Assembly: GCF_009360615.1 (NCBI RefSeq)
Contig: NZ_SPEY01000012.1
Coordinates: forward strand, 1-61,249
Source: Comamonas sp.
Lineage (GTDB): Bacteria; Pseudomonadota; Gammaproteobacteria; Burkholderiales; Burkholderiaceae_C
DNA: 61,249 bases
Direction of reading: 5' to 3'
Of the stretch, positions 18,340 to 28,666 are shown one piece after another. Made by a program: the position numbers and the translations under genes. Position 1 is the stretch's first letter. Every line of letters begins with the position of its first letter. Under the pieces are notes generated by a model that worked only from the letters and a program-made list of their open reading frames with translations, was not told where the DNA came from and searched no databases.

Positions 18340-21300
18340 TTATGCCTTTTCGATGTTGACCAGAAAGGCCTTGAACTCGGGGGTCTGGGCATTGGCATCG
18401 CCGATGCCGGGGCTCAGCGTATTGGCCAGATAGCCCTTGCGCGTCGTGCCTTCGTAGCCCCAGTGGCAGGGGATGCCGATCTGCTCGATCTCCTGGCCAT
18501 CGACCTGCAGCGTCATCACGCGCTTGGTCACCACGGCCTTGCCCTTGATGTGGCCGCGCTTGCTGGAGACCCGGATCATGTCGCCGGCCTTGATGCCTTT
18601 GCTGTCGGCCAGCTTTTCCGACAGCTCGATGAACTGCTCGGGCTGCACGATGGCGTTCAGGCGCGAGTGCTTGGTCCAGTGGCGGAACATCTCGGTGATG
18701 GAGTAGGTCGTGGCCACATAGGGAAACTGCTCACGCGAGCCCATGCGGGCCGCGTCGTCGGCGAACACGCGCGCCACGGGGCTCTTGCTGACCTTGGGAT
18801 GCAGCGGATTGGCCGCGATCGGGCTTTCGGTGGGTTCGTAATGCTCGGGGAAGGGGCCGTCGTTCATGCCCTTGGCCGAGAACAGGCGTCCCAGGCCTTC
18901 GGGCTGCATGATGAAGGGACTCACGCCGCTGTTGGGTGCGGCGGTCAGCGGATAGTCGGGCACGTCGGAGCCGCCCCATTTCCTGCCATCCCAGTGCAGG
19001 ATCTGGCGCTTGGGATCCCAGGGTCTGCCGGCCGGGTCGGCCGAGGCGCGGTTGTAGAGCAGGCGGCGATTGGCCGGCCAGGCCCAGGCCCAGCCCGGCG
19101 TGTTGCCCAGGCCGGTGTCGGTGTTGTCGCGGCGCGCCATCTGGTTGCCGGCCTCGGTCCACGAGCCGGCGAAGATCCAGCAGTAGCTCGAGGTCGTTCC
19201 GTCGTCGCGCAGCATGCCGAAGTCGGACAGCAGCTCACCCTTTCTGGCGATCAGCTTGCCGTTGTCGTCGAACAGATCCGCCAGTGCGTAGCCGTTGGCC
19301 TCCTTGGCCACTTCCTCGGGATGGGGGTCGTGAGGGTCATGGTAGTCCCAGCGCATATTCATCACGGGCTCGGGACAGGTGCCGCCTTCCTTGGCGTACA
19401 GCTCGCGCAGCTTCATGAAGATGCTGCCCAGGATGCGACTGTCGTGGCGCGCCTCGAACGGCGGCTCCTGCGCGGCCCAGTGCCATTGCAGCCAGCGACC
19501 GGAGTTGACGATGGCGCCGTTCTCTTCGGCAAAGCAGGACGAGGGCAGGCGGAACACCGTGGTCTGGATCTTCGCGGGGTCCACGTCGTTGAATTCGCCG
19601 TGGTTCTTCCAGAAGGTGGAGGTCTCGGTCTGCAGCGGATCGATGATGACGAGGAACTTCAGCCTGGACAGGGCGTCGCGGATCTTGCCCGAGTCGGGCA
19701 TGGCGGCCACGGGGTTGAAGCCCTGGGCGATATAGCCGTTGACCTTGCCGCGGTACATCAGATCGAAATAGGCCAGCATGTCGTAGCTGCGGTCCCACTT
19801 GGGCAGCCAGTCGTAGCCCCAGCTGTTCTCGCGCGTGGCATGCTCGCCGTACAGATCCTTCATCAGGCTGACGAAGAACTTGGGCGTGTTCTTCCAGTAA
19901 TTGACCTGGCCGGGCAGGTCGGCCTTGGGCGTGGCGTCCGCCAGATACTGCTCCATGGTCTGCTGCCTGTCCTCGGGCAGGTTCAGGTAGCCGGGCAGGC
20001 GGGTGGAGAGCAGTCCCAGATCGGTATAGCCCTGGATGTTGGAGTGACCGCGCAGCGCGTTGACGCCCCCGCCGGCCATGCCGATATTGCCCAGCAGCAG
20101 CTGGATCATGGCGGCGCCGCGGATGATTTGCGCACCGGCCGTGTGGTGGGTCCAGCCCAGGGCATAGAGGAAGGTGGCCGTGCGGTCCGGAACGCAGGTG
20201 CTGGCCAGCTGCTCGCAGACATGCAGAAAGTCGGCGACCTGGGTGCCGGTGATGGTCTGCACCATCTCGGGCGTGTAGCGCTCCACATGCTTTTTCAGCA
20301 GGTTCAGCACGCAGCGCGGGTGCTGCAGGCTTTCGTCGGTCAGCGCATGGCCTTGGTCATTGCGCTCATAGGTCCAGCTGGATTTGTCGTAGGCTTTTCT
20401 GTCGGCGTCGTAGCCGCTGAACAGACCTTCGTCGAAGCCATAGTCCTCGCGCACGATCAGGCTGGCATTGGTATAGGCCTTGACGTATTCGTGCTGGATC
20501 TTGTCGTGCTGCAGCAGGTAGTTGACCACGCCCATGAGAAAGGCGGCGTCCGAGCCCGCGCGGATGGGGGCGTAGAAGTCGGCCACTGCGGCGGTGCGGT
20601 TGAAGCGCGGGTCCACCACCATGAGGTGGGCCTTGTTGTGGATCTTGGCTTCGATGGCCCACTTGAAGCCCACGGGGTGGGCTTCGGCAGGGTTGCCGCC
20701 CATGACCAGGATCACGTTGGCGTTCTTGATGTCCACCCAGTGGTTGGTCATTGCGCCGCGACCGAACGAGGGCGCCAGGGCCGACACCGTGGGGCCGTGG
20801 CACAGGCGGGCCTGGCAGTCGAAGCCCAGCATGCCCAGGGCGCGGCCGAAGCGGAAGTCCAGGATGCCGGTCTCGTTGGAGGCGGCCGAGGAGGCCAGCA
20901 TGCCGGTGCTGAGCCAGCGGTTGACGCGCTGGCCCTGGTCGTTCATTTCGATGAAGTTGGCGTCGCGATCATCCTTGAGCAGGCGCGCGATGCGTTCATT
21001 GGCTTCGTCCCAGCTGATGCGCTTCCACTCGTTGCTGCCGGCCTCACGCACCTCGGGGTATTTCAGGCGCTGGTCCGAATGGATGTAATCCAGGGCTCCG
21101 GCGCCCTTGGGGCACAGCGAGCCGCGGCTGACGGGGTGGTCGGGGTCGCCCTCGATGTGGAAGATCCGGGACTTGGCGTTCTTGGCGCCGTCGCCCAGGC
21201 TGTACATCAGCATGCCGCAGCCCACCGAGCAGTAGGTGCAGTTGTTGCGGGTTTCCTTGGCGCGCAGCAGCTTGTACTGGCGGGGCAAGGTGGCCATGGC

Positions 21301-21393
21301 CACCGAGGGGGCGAAGCCCAGGGATGCAGCAGTGGCGCCGGCGACGCCGGCACCGCACAGCTTGAAGAAACGTCTTCTGCCGTGATTCATCAT
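18340..21393 (-). CDS. fdoG: Formate dehydrogenase alpha subunit, Mo-bis-MGD, Cys type
   Basis: 1017 aa. It oxidises formate to CO2 in the periplasm. A twin-arginine signal (RRRFFK at 6-11) is followed by a [4Fe-4S] site Cys52-x2-Cys55-x3-Cys59...Cys94. The molybdenum ligand lies in [10 protein letters not shown]: Cys198 (codon TGC, 20800-20802) sits where E. coli FdnG/FdoG have selenocysteine, with the following His199 conserved. Because the codon is TGC, no selenocysteine machinery is required. The rest aligns in order with FdnG ([32 protein letters not shown]). The ORF is not interrupted. It is the first gene of a five-gene maturation and structural set. Confidence 0.96.
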   Translation of the reverse strand: MMNHGRRRFFKLCGAGVAGATAASLGFAPSVAMATLPRQYKLLRAKETRNNCTYCSVGCGMLMYSLGDGAKNAKSRIFHIEGDPDHPVSRGSLCPKGAGALDYIHSDQRLKYPEVREAGSNEWKRISWDEANERIARLLKDDRDANFIEMNDQGQRVNRWLSTGMLASSAASNETGILDFRFGRALGMLGFDCQARLCHGPTVSALAPSFGRGAMTNHWVDIKNANVILVMGGNPAEAHPVGFKWAIEAKIHNKAHLMVVDPRFNRTAAVADFYAPIRAGSDAAFLMGVVNYLLQHDKIQHEYVKAYTNASLIVREDYGFDEGLFSGYDADRKAYDKSSWTYERNDQGHALTDESLQHPRCVLNLLKKHVERYTPEMVQTITGTQVADFLHVCEQLASTCVPDRTATFLYALGWTHHTAGAQIIRGAAMIQLLLGNIGMAGGGVNALRGHSNIQGYTDLGLLSTRLPGYLNLPEDRQQTMEQYLADATPKADLPGQVNYWKNTPKFFVSLMKDLYGEHATRENSWGYDWLPKWDRSYDMLAYFDLMYRGKVNGYIAQGFNPVAAMPDSGKIRDALSRLKFLVIIDPLQTETSTFWKNHGEFNDVDPAKIQTTVFRLPSSCFAEENGAIVNSGRWLQWHWAAQEPPFEARHDSRILGSIFMKLRELYAKEGGTCPEPVMNMRWDYHDPHDPHPEEVAKEANGYALADLFDDNGKLIARKGELLSDFGMLRDDGTTSSYCWIFAGSWTEAGNQMARRDNTDTGLGNTPGWAWAWPANRRLLYNRASADPAGRPWDPKRQILHWDGRKWGGSDVPDYPLTAAPNSGVSPFIMQPEGLGRLFSAKGMNDGPFPEHYEPTESPIAANPLHPKVSKSPVARVFADDAARMGSREQFPYVATTYSITEMFRHWTKHSRLNAIVQPEQFIELSEKLADSKGIKAGDMIRVSSKRGHIKGKAVVTKRVMTLQVDGQEIEQIGIPCHWGYEGTTRKGYLANTLSPGIGDANAQTPEFKAFLVNIEKA

Positions 21394-21655
21394 GTGTTGT
21401 TTTCTTCAACCGCGCTCCCATGACCATGGAGGGCGTTAGGTTTGCGGGTGGCGGCATACGCTGACGCAGCCACCCGTGAGCCGGGGGAACAGCCCGGACT
21501 CGGGGCCTCGACCTTGACGATTGCTCACACATTGCCGGACCTCACGGGCCACGTCGAATGTTGAGGGATGCCAATGGCAAGCAACTGAACCGGCTGGCAC
21601 AGCCCGGTTCGCAAAGCGAGGAAACGCGACAAAAGCCCTCAAGCTTTTTGTCATA

Positions 21656-21675
21656 TGACTTTTAGATAAAAGTCA
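21656..21675. promoter_or_regulatory. 20-bp dyad, unidentified operator
   Basis: TGACTTTTAGATAAAAGTCA has perfect 8-bp arms and a 4-base spacer. An adjacent palindrome GTCATATGAC (21650-21659) shares four bases with it. On minus a TTGACT/TATGAC pair overlaps the dyad but with a short 15-base spacer. The dyad fits a dimeric regulator site; the regulator is unknown. Confidence 0.5.
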
Positions 21676-21756
21676 AAGGATGGCGAATCTATTCAGTCAG
21701 CGGTGGTTTGTCCAGCAAAGGCTAGCGCAGGCCTCGGGTATGCGATGAAAAATTTC

Positions 21757-21770
21757 TTGATGTAAATCAA
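21757..21770 (-). promoter_or_regulatory. FNR/Anr-type binding site
   Basis: TTGATGTAAATCAA is an exact match to the palindromic TTGAT-N4-ATCAA consensus. It lies 364 bp before the fdoG start and 16 bp beyond the modC stop. If it acts as a class II activator site, the transcript would start near 21722 and carry a leader of about 330 nt. Control of fdo by oxygen limitation is inferred. Confidence 0.7.
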
Positions 21771-21786
21771 ATGGTTGATGCAGCAC

Positions 21787-22872
21787 TCAGTCCAGCAGCG
21801 CCATGCCCTTGATCTGGGCAAACACCGGCATGCCGGGCTGCAGCTGCAAGGCCCTGGCGGAATGCCGGGTGATTCGGGCCAGCAGCCGGGTGCCGCCCGC
21901 CTGCAGCGAGACCATGACCTGGCCCGGTCCGTCCTCGCGCAGGCCCAGCACCAGCACCGGCAGGATGTTGAGAATGCTGCTGCCTTCGGGCCGCTGCAGG
22001 CTGAGGCTGACATCGCGCGCCTGTACGCGTAGCGGCACCGGGCTGCCCGGCTCGCGCGGTCTGGCCATGACGAGCTGCAGCCTGCCTCCGTCGAAGACCA
22101 GTGTGCTCAGATGATCGGACGCGTCATGGGCCTGCACCGTGGCATGGACCACGCTGGAAGCCACATCGCCATGGGCCAGCGGCAGATCGAGGCTGGACAG
22201 CAGCTCCGTGACCGCGCCCTGCGCCAGCACCTTGCCGGCCTCGAGCAGCACCATGTGCTGGGCCAGGCGCGCGACCTCGTCCATGGAGTGGCTGACGTAG
22301 ATCACGGGAATCTGCAGATGGCGCTGCAGCTGCTCCAGATAGGGCAGGACTTCGGCCTTGCGCTGGGCATCGAGCGCTGCCAGGGGTTCGTCCATGAGCA
22401 GCACCTCGGGGCTGGTGGCCAGCGCTCTGGCAATCGCCACGCGCTGACGCTCTCCACCCGAGAGCGTGGCGGGCATGCGTTCCATCAGATGGGCAATGCC
22501 CAGCAGTTCGACGGCTCTTTCCTTGGAGACCTTGCGGCGTTGCTGCGGCGTGCGCCTGAGTCCGTAATCGATATTGCGCTGTACCGAAAGATGCGGAAAC
22601 AGGCTGGCCTCCTGGAACACATAGCCGAGCGCGCGCTGGTGCGTGGGCAGCCATTGCCGGCCGGCATCGTCCTGCCATACGGTCTGGTTGACGGTGACGC
22701 GGCCTTGGGCCCGTTCCAGTCCGGCGAGGCTGCGCAGGCAGGTGGTCTTGCCGCAGCCCGAGGGGCCGAACAGGGCCGTCACTCCGTGGCCGGGAAGCTG
22801 TAGATTCACATCGAGTGCAAAGTCCGGCCGGGTCAGCCTGAGCTGGGCGGTGATGACGTGGGCCGCTGTCAT
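21787..22872 (-). CDS. modC: Molybdate ABC transporter ATP-binding protein
   Basis: 361 aa from ATG 22870-22872. Walker A GPSGCGKTT, signature LSGGERQRVAIARAL and Walker B VLLMDEPLAALD are intact, and the H-loop is in YVSHSMDEV. The C-terminal 100 residues form a molybdate-binding TOBE/Mop-like domain (VPLRVQARDVSLSLQRP), as in ModC rather than general ABC ATPases. Its start overlaps the modB stop by ATGA. Confidence 0.95.
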   Translation of the reverse strand: MTAAHVITAQLRLTRPDFALDVNLQLPGHGVTALFGPSGCGKTTCLRSLAGLERAQGRVTVNQTVWQDDAGRQWLPTHQRALGYVFQEASLFPHLSVQRNIDYGLRRTPQQRRKVSKERAVELLGIAHLMERMPATLSGGERQRVAIARALATSPEVLLMDEPLAALDAQRKAEVLPYLEQLQRHLQIPVIYVSHSMDEVARLAQHMVLLEAGKVLAQGAVTELLSSLDLPLAHGDVASSVVHATVQAHDASDHLSTLVFDGGRLQLVMARPREPGSPVPLRVQARDVSLSLQRPEGSSILNILPVLVLGLREDGPGQVMVSLQAGGTRLLARITRHSARALQLQPGMPVFAQIKGMALLD

Positions 22873-23549
22873 GTGCGGCGCTCCGCCTTGGGCTGCAACC
22901 AGTTCAGGGCCAGCAGCACGATGAAGGAGAACACCACCATTCCGGCCGCCAGCAGATGGGCGTGCCCGTACTCCATGGCTTCCACGTGGTCGTAGATCTG
23001 TACCGAGACCACGCGTGTGACGCCGGGGATATTGCCGCCCAGCATCAGCACCACGCCGAACTCGCCCACGGTATGGGCGAAGGTCAGCACGGCAGCGGTG
23101 ATGAAGCCGGGCCGAGCCAGGGGCAGGGCCACGGTCAGAAAGCGGTCCAGCGGACTGGCGCCCAGGCTGGCCGCCGCCTCCATGGGGCGCGGGCCCAGGG
23201 CTTCGAAGGCACGTTGCAGCGGCTGCACGGTGAACGGCATGGAGTAGATCAGCGAGCCGACCACGAGGCCGGCAAAGGTGAACGGCAGATTGCCCAGGCC
23301 CATGGCCTGCGTGATCTTGCCGATGGGCCCCTGGGGGCCCATGGTGACCAGCAGATAGAAACCGATGACGGTGGGCGGCAGCACCAGCGGCAGTGCCACC
23401 ACGGCACCGATCGGGCCGCGCCAGCGCGAACGGGTATGGGCCAGCCACCAGGCCAGCGGCGTGCACAGCAGCATGAGCAGCACGGTGGTCACGCCTGCAA
23501 GCTTGAGCGTGAGCCAGATGGCTGCATAGTCTTCGGCATTGAGTTGCAT
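22869..23549 (-). CDS. modB: Molybdate ABC transporter permease
   Basis: 226 aa with five to six helices. The EAA loop contacting ModC reads EAAASLGASPLDRF, followed by VALPLARPGF. GEFGVVLMLGGNIPG is typical of ModB/CysT-type permeases. It sits 121 bp after modA; the gap contains a short GC hairpin (GCGCC/GGCGC) that could reduce read-through relative to modA. Confidence 0.94.
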   Translation of the reverse strand: MQLNAEDYAAIWLTLKLAGVTTVLLMLLCTPLAWWLAHTRSRWRGPIGAVVALPLVLPPTVIGFYLLVTMGPQGPIGKITQAMGLGNLPFTFAGLVVGSLIYSMPFTVQPLQRAFEALGPRPMEAAASLGASPLDRFLTVALPLARPGFITAAVLTFAHTVGEFGVVLMLGGNIPGVTRVVSVQIYDHVEAMEYGHAHLLAAGMVVFSFIVLLALNWLQPKAERRT

Positions 23550-23670
23550 GGCATCCAGAAAGCCCCCGAAGCACCCAGCTTAGCCGAGCGGCGCCAAGGG
23601 GGGCGCGGAATGGTTTGCGTTGAATCGGCGCCAGTTTCTGTGGACAAGGTCCAAGAGCGTGTTCACGCGT

Positions 23671-25447
<1,777 letters not shown>

Positions 25448-25528
25448 AACCGGGCTGCGCAAACTCCGATCCGGCCTGGTGTGGTGTCGTTCGGCATGCC
25501 TGTTGAGCATTCTTGTTTGCACAAGCCC

Positions 25529-25562
25529 AAAAAAGACCGCCGGTCCTTGCGGACGGGCGGCC
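25529..25562 (-). terminator. Terminator of the Bug/panE/mdlC-like operon
   Basis: On minus a stem of CCGCC-x-GTCC type (pairing 25537-25546 with 25551-25560, one mismatch, loop GCAA) is followed by TCTTTTTTGGG. It is 50 bp beyond the last gene. Confidence 0.75.
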
Positions 25563-25611
25563 ACAAGGGAGTTTCCGGATCAACCGGACTCCCACGTTGA
25601 ACGGACACGTC

Positions 25612-26640
25612 TTAGTCCACTTTCAAGCCGATTTCCCTGATCAGCGGTGCGAAGCGGGCGCGCTCCTTGGCGTGATGGTCCACGAAGTCCTGGCGGCTCA
25701 TGCGCGGCTCGGGCGTGGAGCCCAGGCCTTGCAGCACTTCGATCACGTTCTTCTGTTCCAGTGCCTTGAGCACGCTGGCGCGTACGGCCTCCACCACGGC
25801 AGCGGGAGTGCCGGTGGGAGCGTAGATGCCGAACAGCGTGTCGGCATCAAAGCCGGGCAGACCGCTCTCGGCCAGGGTGGGTACCTTGGGGTAGAGAGGA
25901 GAGCGCTGAGGGCTGCCGATGGCCAGCAGCTTGAGTTTGCCGGCTTCCACCTGCTTGAGGCCGGGACCCGGATCGAACCAGTACTGCAACTGGCCGCTGA
26001 GCACATCGGTCAGCGCCGGGCCGGCTCCCTTGTAGGGAATATGGCTGGCCTCGACCTTGGCTGCGCGCTTGAACATCTCGCCGGCCAGATGGGGCGAGCT
26101 GCCCGGGCCGGGCGAGCCATACGAGAGCTTGCCGGGATTGGCCTGCAGGTACCTGATGAAGTCCTGCACGTTGTTCACGGGCAGGCTGGGGTTGGTTTCC
26201 AGAAACACGTGAACGCGTGCCACGGCAGCCACGGGGATCAGGTCCTTCTCGGGATTGAAAGGCAGCTTGCCGTAGATCAGTGGATTGATGCTGATGCCGC
26301 CGCCGCTGCTCAGCAGCAGCGTGTAGCCGTCCTTGGCCGAGCGCACGGTTTCGCCGATACCGATATTGCCGTTGGCGCCCGGCTTGTTGTCCACCACCAC
26401 GGACTGGCCCAGCACCTGGCTCATGGTGGGAGAGATCGCTCGCCCCATTACGTCGGCGGCGCCCCCCGGGGCGAAGTTCACGATCAGGCGGATGGGACGC
26501 TCCGGCCAGGTCTGCGCCTGTGCGGCAGGTGCCATGCAGAGCGCCAAGCCCAGTGCGGCCCAGCTTTTGGGGATCAGGGCGCGCAGCCGCTTGTGCGCAG
26601 ACAGGCGTGAAAAAGGGCGTTGAGTGATGGGTGTCTCCAT
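25612..26640 (-). CDS. Bug/TctC-family periplasmic solute-binding protein
   Basis: 342 aa with a signal peptide ending APAAQAQ. The Bug fold signatures are present: WPERPIRLIVNFAPGGAADVMGR, NKPGANGNIGIG, GKLSYGSPGPGSSPHLAGEMF and HIPYKGAGPA. These bind carboxylated ligands. ATG 26640 is preferred over 26646 because AAGGA lies 7 bases before it and directly abuts the other. It is one of two Bug proteins in the operon without tctA/tctB, the common orphan state in this family. The ligand is unknown; operon context suggests an aromatic or keto acid. Confidence 0.88.
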   Translation of the reverse strand: METPITQRPFSRLSAHKRLRALIPKSWAALGLALCMAPAAQAQTWPERPIRLIVNFAPGGAADVMGRAISPTMSQVLGQSVVVDNKPGANGNIGIGETVRSAKDGYTLLLSSGGGISINPLIYGKLPFNPEKDLIPVAAVARVHVFLETNPSLPVNNVQDFIRYLQANPGKLSYGSPGPGSSPHLAGEMFKRAAKVEASHIPYKGAGPALTDVLSGQLQYWFDPGPGLKQVEAGKLKLLAIGSPQRSPLYPKVPTLAESGLPGFDADTLFGIYAPTGTPAAVVEAVRASVLKALEQKNVIEVLQGLGSTPEPRMSRQDFVDHHAKERARFAPLIREIGLKVD

Positions 26641-26669
26641 ATGCATTTCCTTCTTGTGATTGATGTCGG

Positions 26670-27641
26670 TTAGTCCAGCGTGATGCCAGCGGTCCTGATG
26701 ACCTCGCCCCAGCGCTTCTTCTCGGCGAGCCAGAACTCGCGCATCTGCTCGGGAGTACTGGGCAGGGGCTCCAGGGCCAGCGCCTCGAAGCGCGCTTGCA
26801 CGGCCGGCGTTTTCAGGGTTTCCTGAAGCGTCTTGGACCACGCCTGTATGGTGGCGTCGTCCGTGCCCCTGGGGGCGACCAGGCCTTGCCAGGCGAAGGC
26901 CTCGAAGCCGGCCACGCCCTGCTCGATGAGCGTGCGCGTGCGCGGCAGGCTCTTGAGCCTCTGCGCACTGGCCACGCCGATGGCCCGCACCTTGCCCGCA
27001 TTGATGTGGGGCAGCCCTGCGGCACTGTCCACCAGCATGAAGGGGATCTGCCCGCCGATCACATCCAGCATGGCCGGTCCGGCGCCGCGGTAGGGCGCAT
27101 GGGTCATCTTCACCCCCATCTTCTGGGCCAGCAGTTCGGTTGCCAGGTGGTGCGGGGTTCCCAGCCCTGGACTGCCATAGCTGAGCTTGCCGGGGTTGGC
27201 CTTGGCCCATGCCGCGAAATCCTGGAAGCTGCGCACCGGCAGTTCGTTATGGACGACCAGCAATAGAGGAAAGCGCGCCAGCAGGCCGATGGGGACGAAG
27301 TCCTGCTCGGCGTTGTAGGCCAGTTTGGGGAACAGGTGCGGATTGGCGGCCAGGGTGGCGAAGTCGGCGGTGAAGACCAGATTTCCGTAGTCGCGCGAGC
27401 GCGCGGCATATTCGGCGGCAATGTTGGTGCCGGCTCCCGGCTTGTTGATCACCACGATGTTGCGGTGGATCGGTTTGGCCCAGGCCTCGGCCACGCTGCG
27501 TGCAACGGCATCCGAGCCACCGCCGGCGGCAAAGCCGACCACCCATTCCACCGGCTTTCCGGATACCGCCTGGGCATAGGTCCTGCCCAGCATGAATTGC
27601 ACGCTGCAAGCGACGCCAGCCTTGAGAAAGGTTCTGCGCAT
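26670..27641 (-). CDS. Bug/TctC-family periplasmic solute-binding protein
   Basis: 323 aa. The signal region is MRRTFLKAGVACSVQFMLGRTYAQA; the leading RRTFLK also satisfies the twin-arginine pattern, so Tat export is possible. Family motifs: VEWVVGFAAGGGSDAVARS, NKPGAGTNIAAEYA, GKLSYGSPGLGTPHHLA and HAPYRGAGPAM. AAGGAG stands 7 bases before ATG 27641. It is paralogous to the next gene downstream, but the two share only family motifs, so they probably bind different ligands. Confidence 0.88.
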   Translation of the reverse strand: MRRTFLKAGVACSVQFMLGRTYAQAVSGKPVEWVVGFAAGGGSDAVARSVAEAWAKPIHRNIVVINKPGAGTNIAAEYAARSRDYGNLVFTADFATLAANPHLFPKLAYNAEQDFVPIGLLARFPLLLVVHNELPVRSFQDFAAWAKANPGKLSYGSPGLGTPHHLATELLAQKMGVKMTHAPYRGAGPAMLDVIGGQIPFMLVDSAAGLPHINAGKVRAIGVASAQRLKSLPRTRTLIEQGVAGFEAFAWQGLVAPRGTDDATIQAWSKTLQETLKTPAVQARFEALALEPLPSTPEQMREFWLAEKKRWGEVIRTAGITLD

Positions 27642-27703
27642 GTTGTCTCCTTGTTGGTGAATGGTTGGGCTCAGGTCTTTGCCGCCTTTGGTGAGCCCTC
27701 GCC

Positions 27704-28645
27704 TTATGGCGTGCGCTGCTGTGTCACGCTGATGAGCCGGTGAAGGGTGCGCGTCACGGGGGTGGCAATGCCATGCCGCTCGGCGGCGCGCACCACCGAT
27801 CCGTGGATGGAGTCGGTCTCGGTCGGGCGTCCCGCCAGGAGGTCCTGCAGCAGGGAGGGTTGGTGACCCACATGGTGATTCAGCGCATCTTCCACCGTCG
27901 CCTGGAGGCGTGGAACGTCGATGGCAATGCCGCAGGCTGCGGCCACGGACACGACCTCGTCCAGGACGTCGCGGATCAGCTCGCGGCCCAGGGGGGTGGC
28001 CAGTGCATCCACGGTCTGGCGTGTGACGCCGCACAGGCCGTTGAAGGCTGCATTGAAGGCCAGTTTCTCCCAGATGGCGGTCTCGACCTCGGGGTCGATC
28101 TCGCAATGCAGTCCCGCGCGGTTGAGGTCGTTGCAGAAGTCCTGGAAGCGGGCATCCACCAGCCCGTTACGCGGCATGAAGCGGATCTTGCCGCTGCCCA
28201 GGGAACTCACCCGCCCCGCTTCGAGCAACCGGGCTGGCCAGGTGGTCACGCCCACGGCGATCTGTCGCGCATCGGCGAATCCGTGCAGGGTCTCGATATG
28301 TCCGATGCCGTTTTGCAGGCTGAGCAGCAGGGTTTCGGGGCCTATCACGTGGGCAATGCTCTGCAGCGCGGCCTGGGTGTGGGCGGCCTTGGTGAAGATC
28401 AGCCAGCGCGCTGGCGGCTGCCTCAGCTCCCGGGCCTGCAGGGCCTGCACACGGGCGCGCAGCGGGCCCTGGTCGGTCTCGCAGTGAACGCCGTGTTCGC
28501 GTATGGCCTCGAGCAACTCGGGGTTGATGTCCACCAGTGTGACGGGAATGCCGGCCTGGGCCAGGCGGGTGCCGAACAGGGTGCCCATGGCTCCTGCGCC
28601 CAGGATGCCGACGGTGGCCGCCTGCGGCTCTTGTGCATGGTGCAT
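27704..28645 (-). CDS. 2-dehydropantoate 2-reductase family (PanE/ApbA) oxidoreductase
   Basis: 313 aa. The N-terminal Rossmann motif is GILGAGAMGTLFG. The catalytic Lys lies in WEKLAFNAAFNGLCGVT, the PanE signature, and FTKAAHTQ matches the second conserved Lys. Members reduce 2-keto acids to 2-hydroxy acids with NADPH. In this operon, between a benzoylformate-decarboxylase-like enzyme and two Bug proteins, a catabolic 2-keto acid substrate is more likely than ketopantoate. The true panE role cannot be excluded. Confidence 0.85.
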   Translation of the reverse strand: MHHAQEPQAATVGILGAGAMGTLFGTRLAQAGIPVTLVDINPELLEAIREHGVHCETDQGPLRARVQALQARELRQPPARWLIFTKAAHTQAALQSIAHVIGPETLLLSLQNGIGHIETLHGFADARQIAVGVTTWPARLLEAGRVSSLGSGKIRFMPRNGLVDARFQDFCNDLNRAGLHCEIDPEVETAIWEKLAFNAAFNGLCGVTRQTVDALATPLGRELIRDVLDEVVSVAAACGIAIDVPRLQATVEDALNHHVGHQPSLLQDLLAGRPTETDSIHGSVVRAAERHGIATPVTRTLHRLISVTQQRTP

Positions 28646-28666
28646 GTCTTGTCTCCTCGGGGCGGG

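Larger units (their letters stand above)
21394..21786 (-). promoter_or_regulatory. Leader and promoter region of the formate dehydrogenase operon
   Basis: 393 bp with no convincing gene. From far to near it holds a perfect FNR-type site (21757-21770), a 20-bp dyad (21656-21675) beside a 10-bp palindrome (21650-21659), and three hairpins: 21587-21610 (7-bp stem), 21481-21497 (5-bp stem) and 21445-21476 (8-bp stem CGGGTGGC/GCCACCCG). Such a long structured 5' region suggests control at RNA level, but I could not match it to the molybdenum-cofactor riboswitch consensus. Confidence 0.55.

Noticed and set aside
20800..20802. Selenocysteine codon in the formate dehydrogenase
   Set aside because: The codon at the Mo ligand is TGC and no in-frame TGA exists in the gene, so there is no Sec insertion.
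18202..21423. 1073-codon open frame on plus, opposite fdoG
   Set aside because: It is the antisense shadow of a certain gene with FdnG-like motifs. Its composition (Gly/Val/His/Gln-rich, no domain) is what high-GC third-position bias gives.
21590..21620. Sigma-54 promoter (TGGCAC-like at the fdoG leader)
   Set aside because: TGGCAC occurs on plus, facing the wrong way, and the -12 GC is not at the proper spacing.
21394..21654. Molybdenum-cofactor riboswitch (Moco motif) in the fdoG leader, and a 72-codon frame at 21436-21654
   Set aside because: Hairpins are present but I could not match the conserved loop bases of the Moco motif, so only a structured leader is claimed. The small frame shows no domain and no ribosome-binding site.
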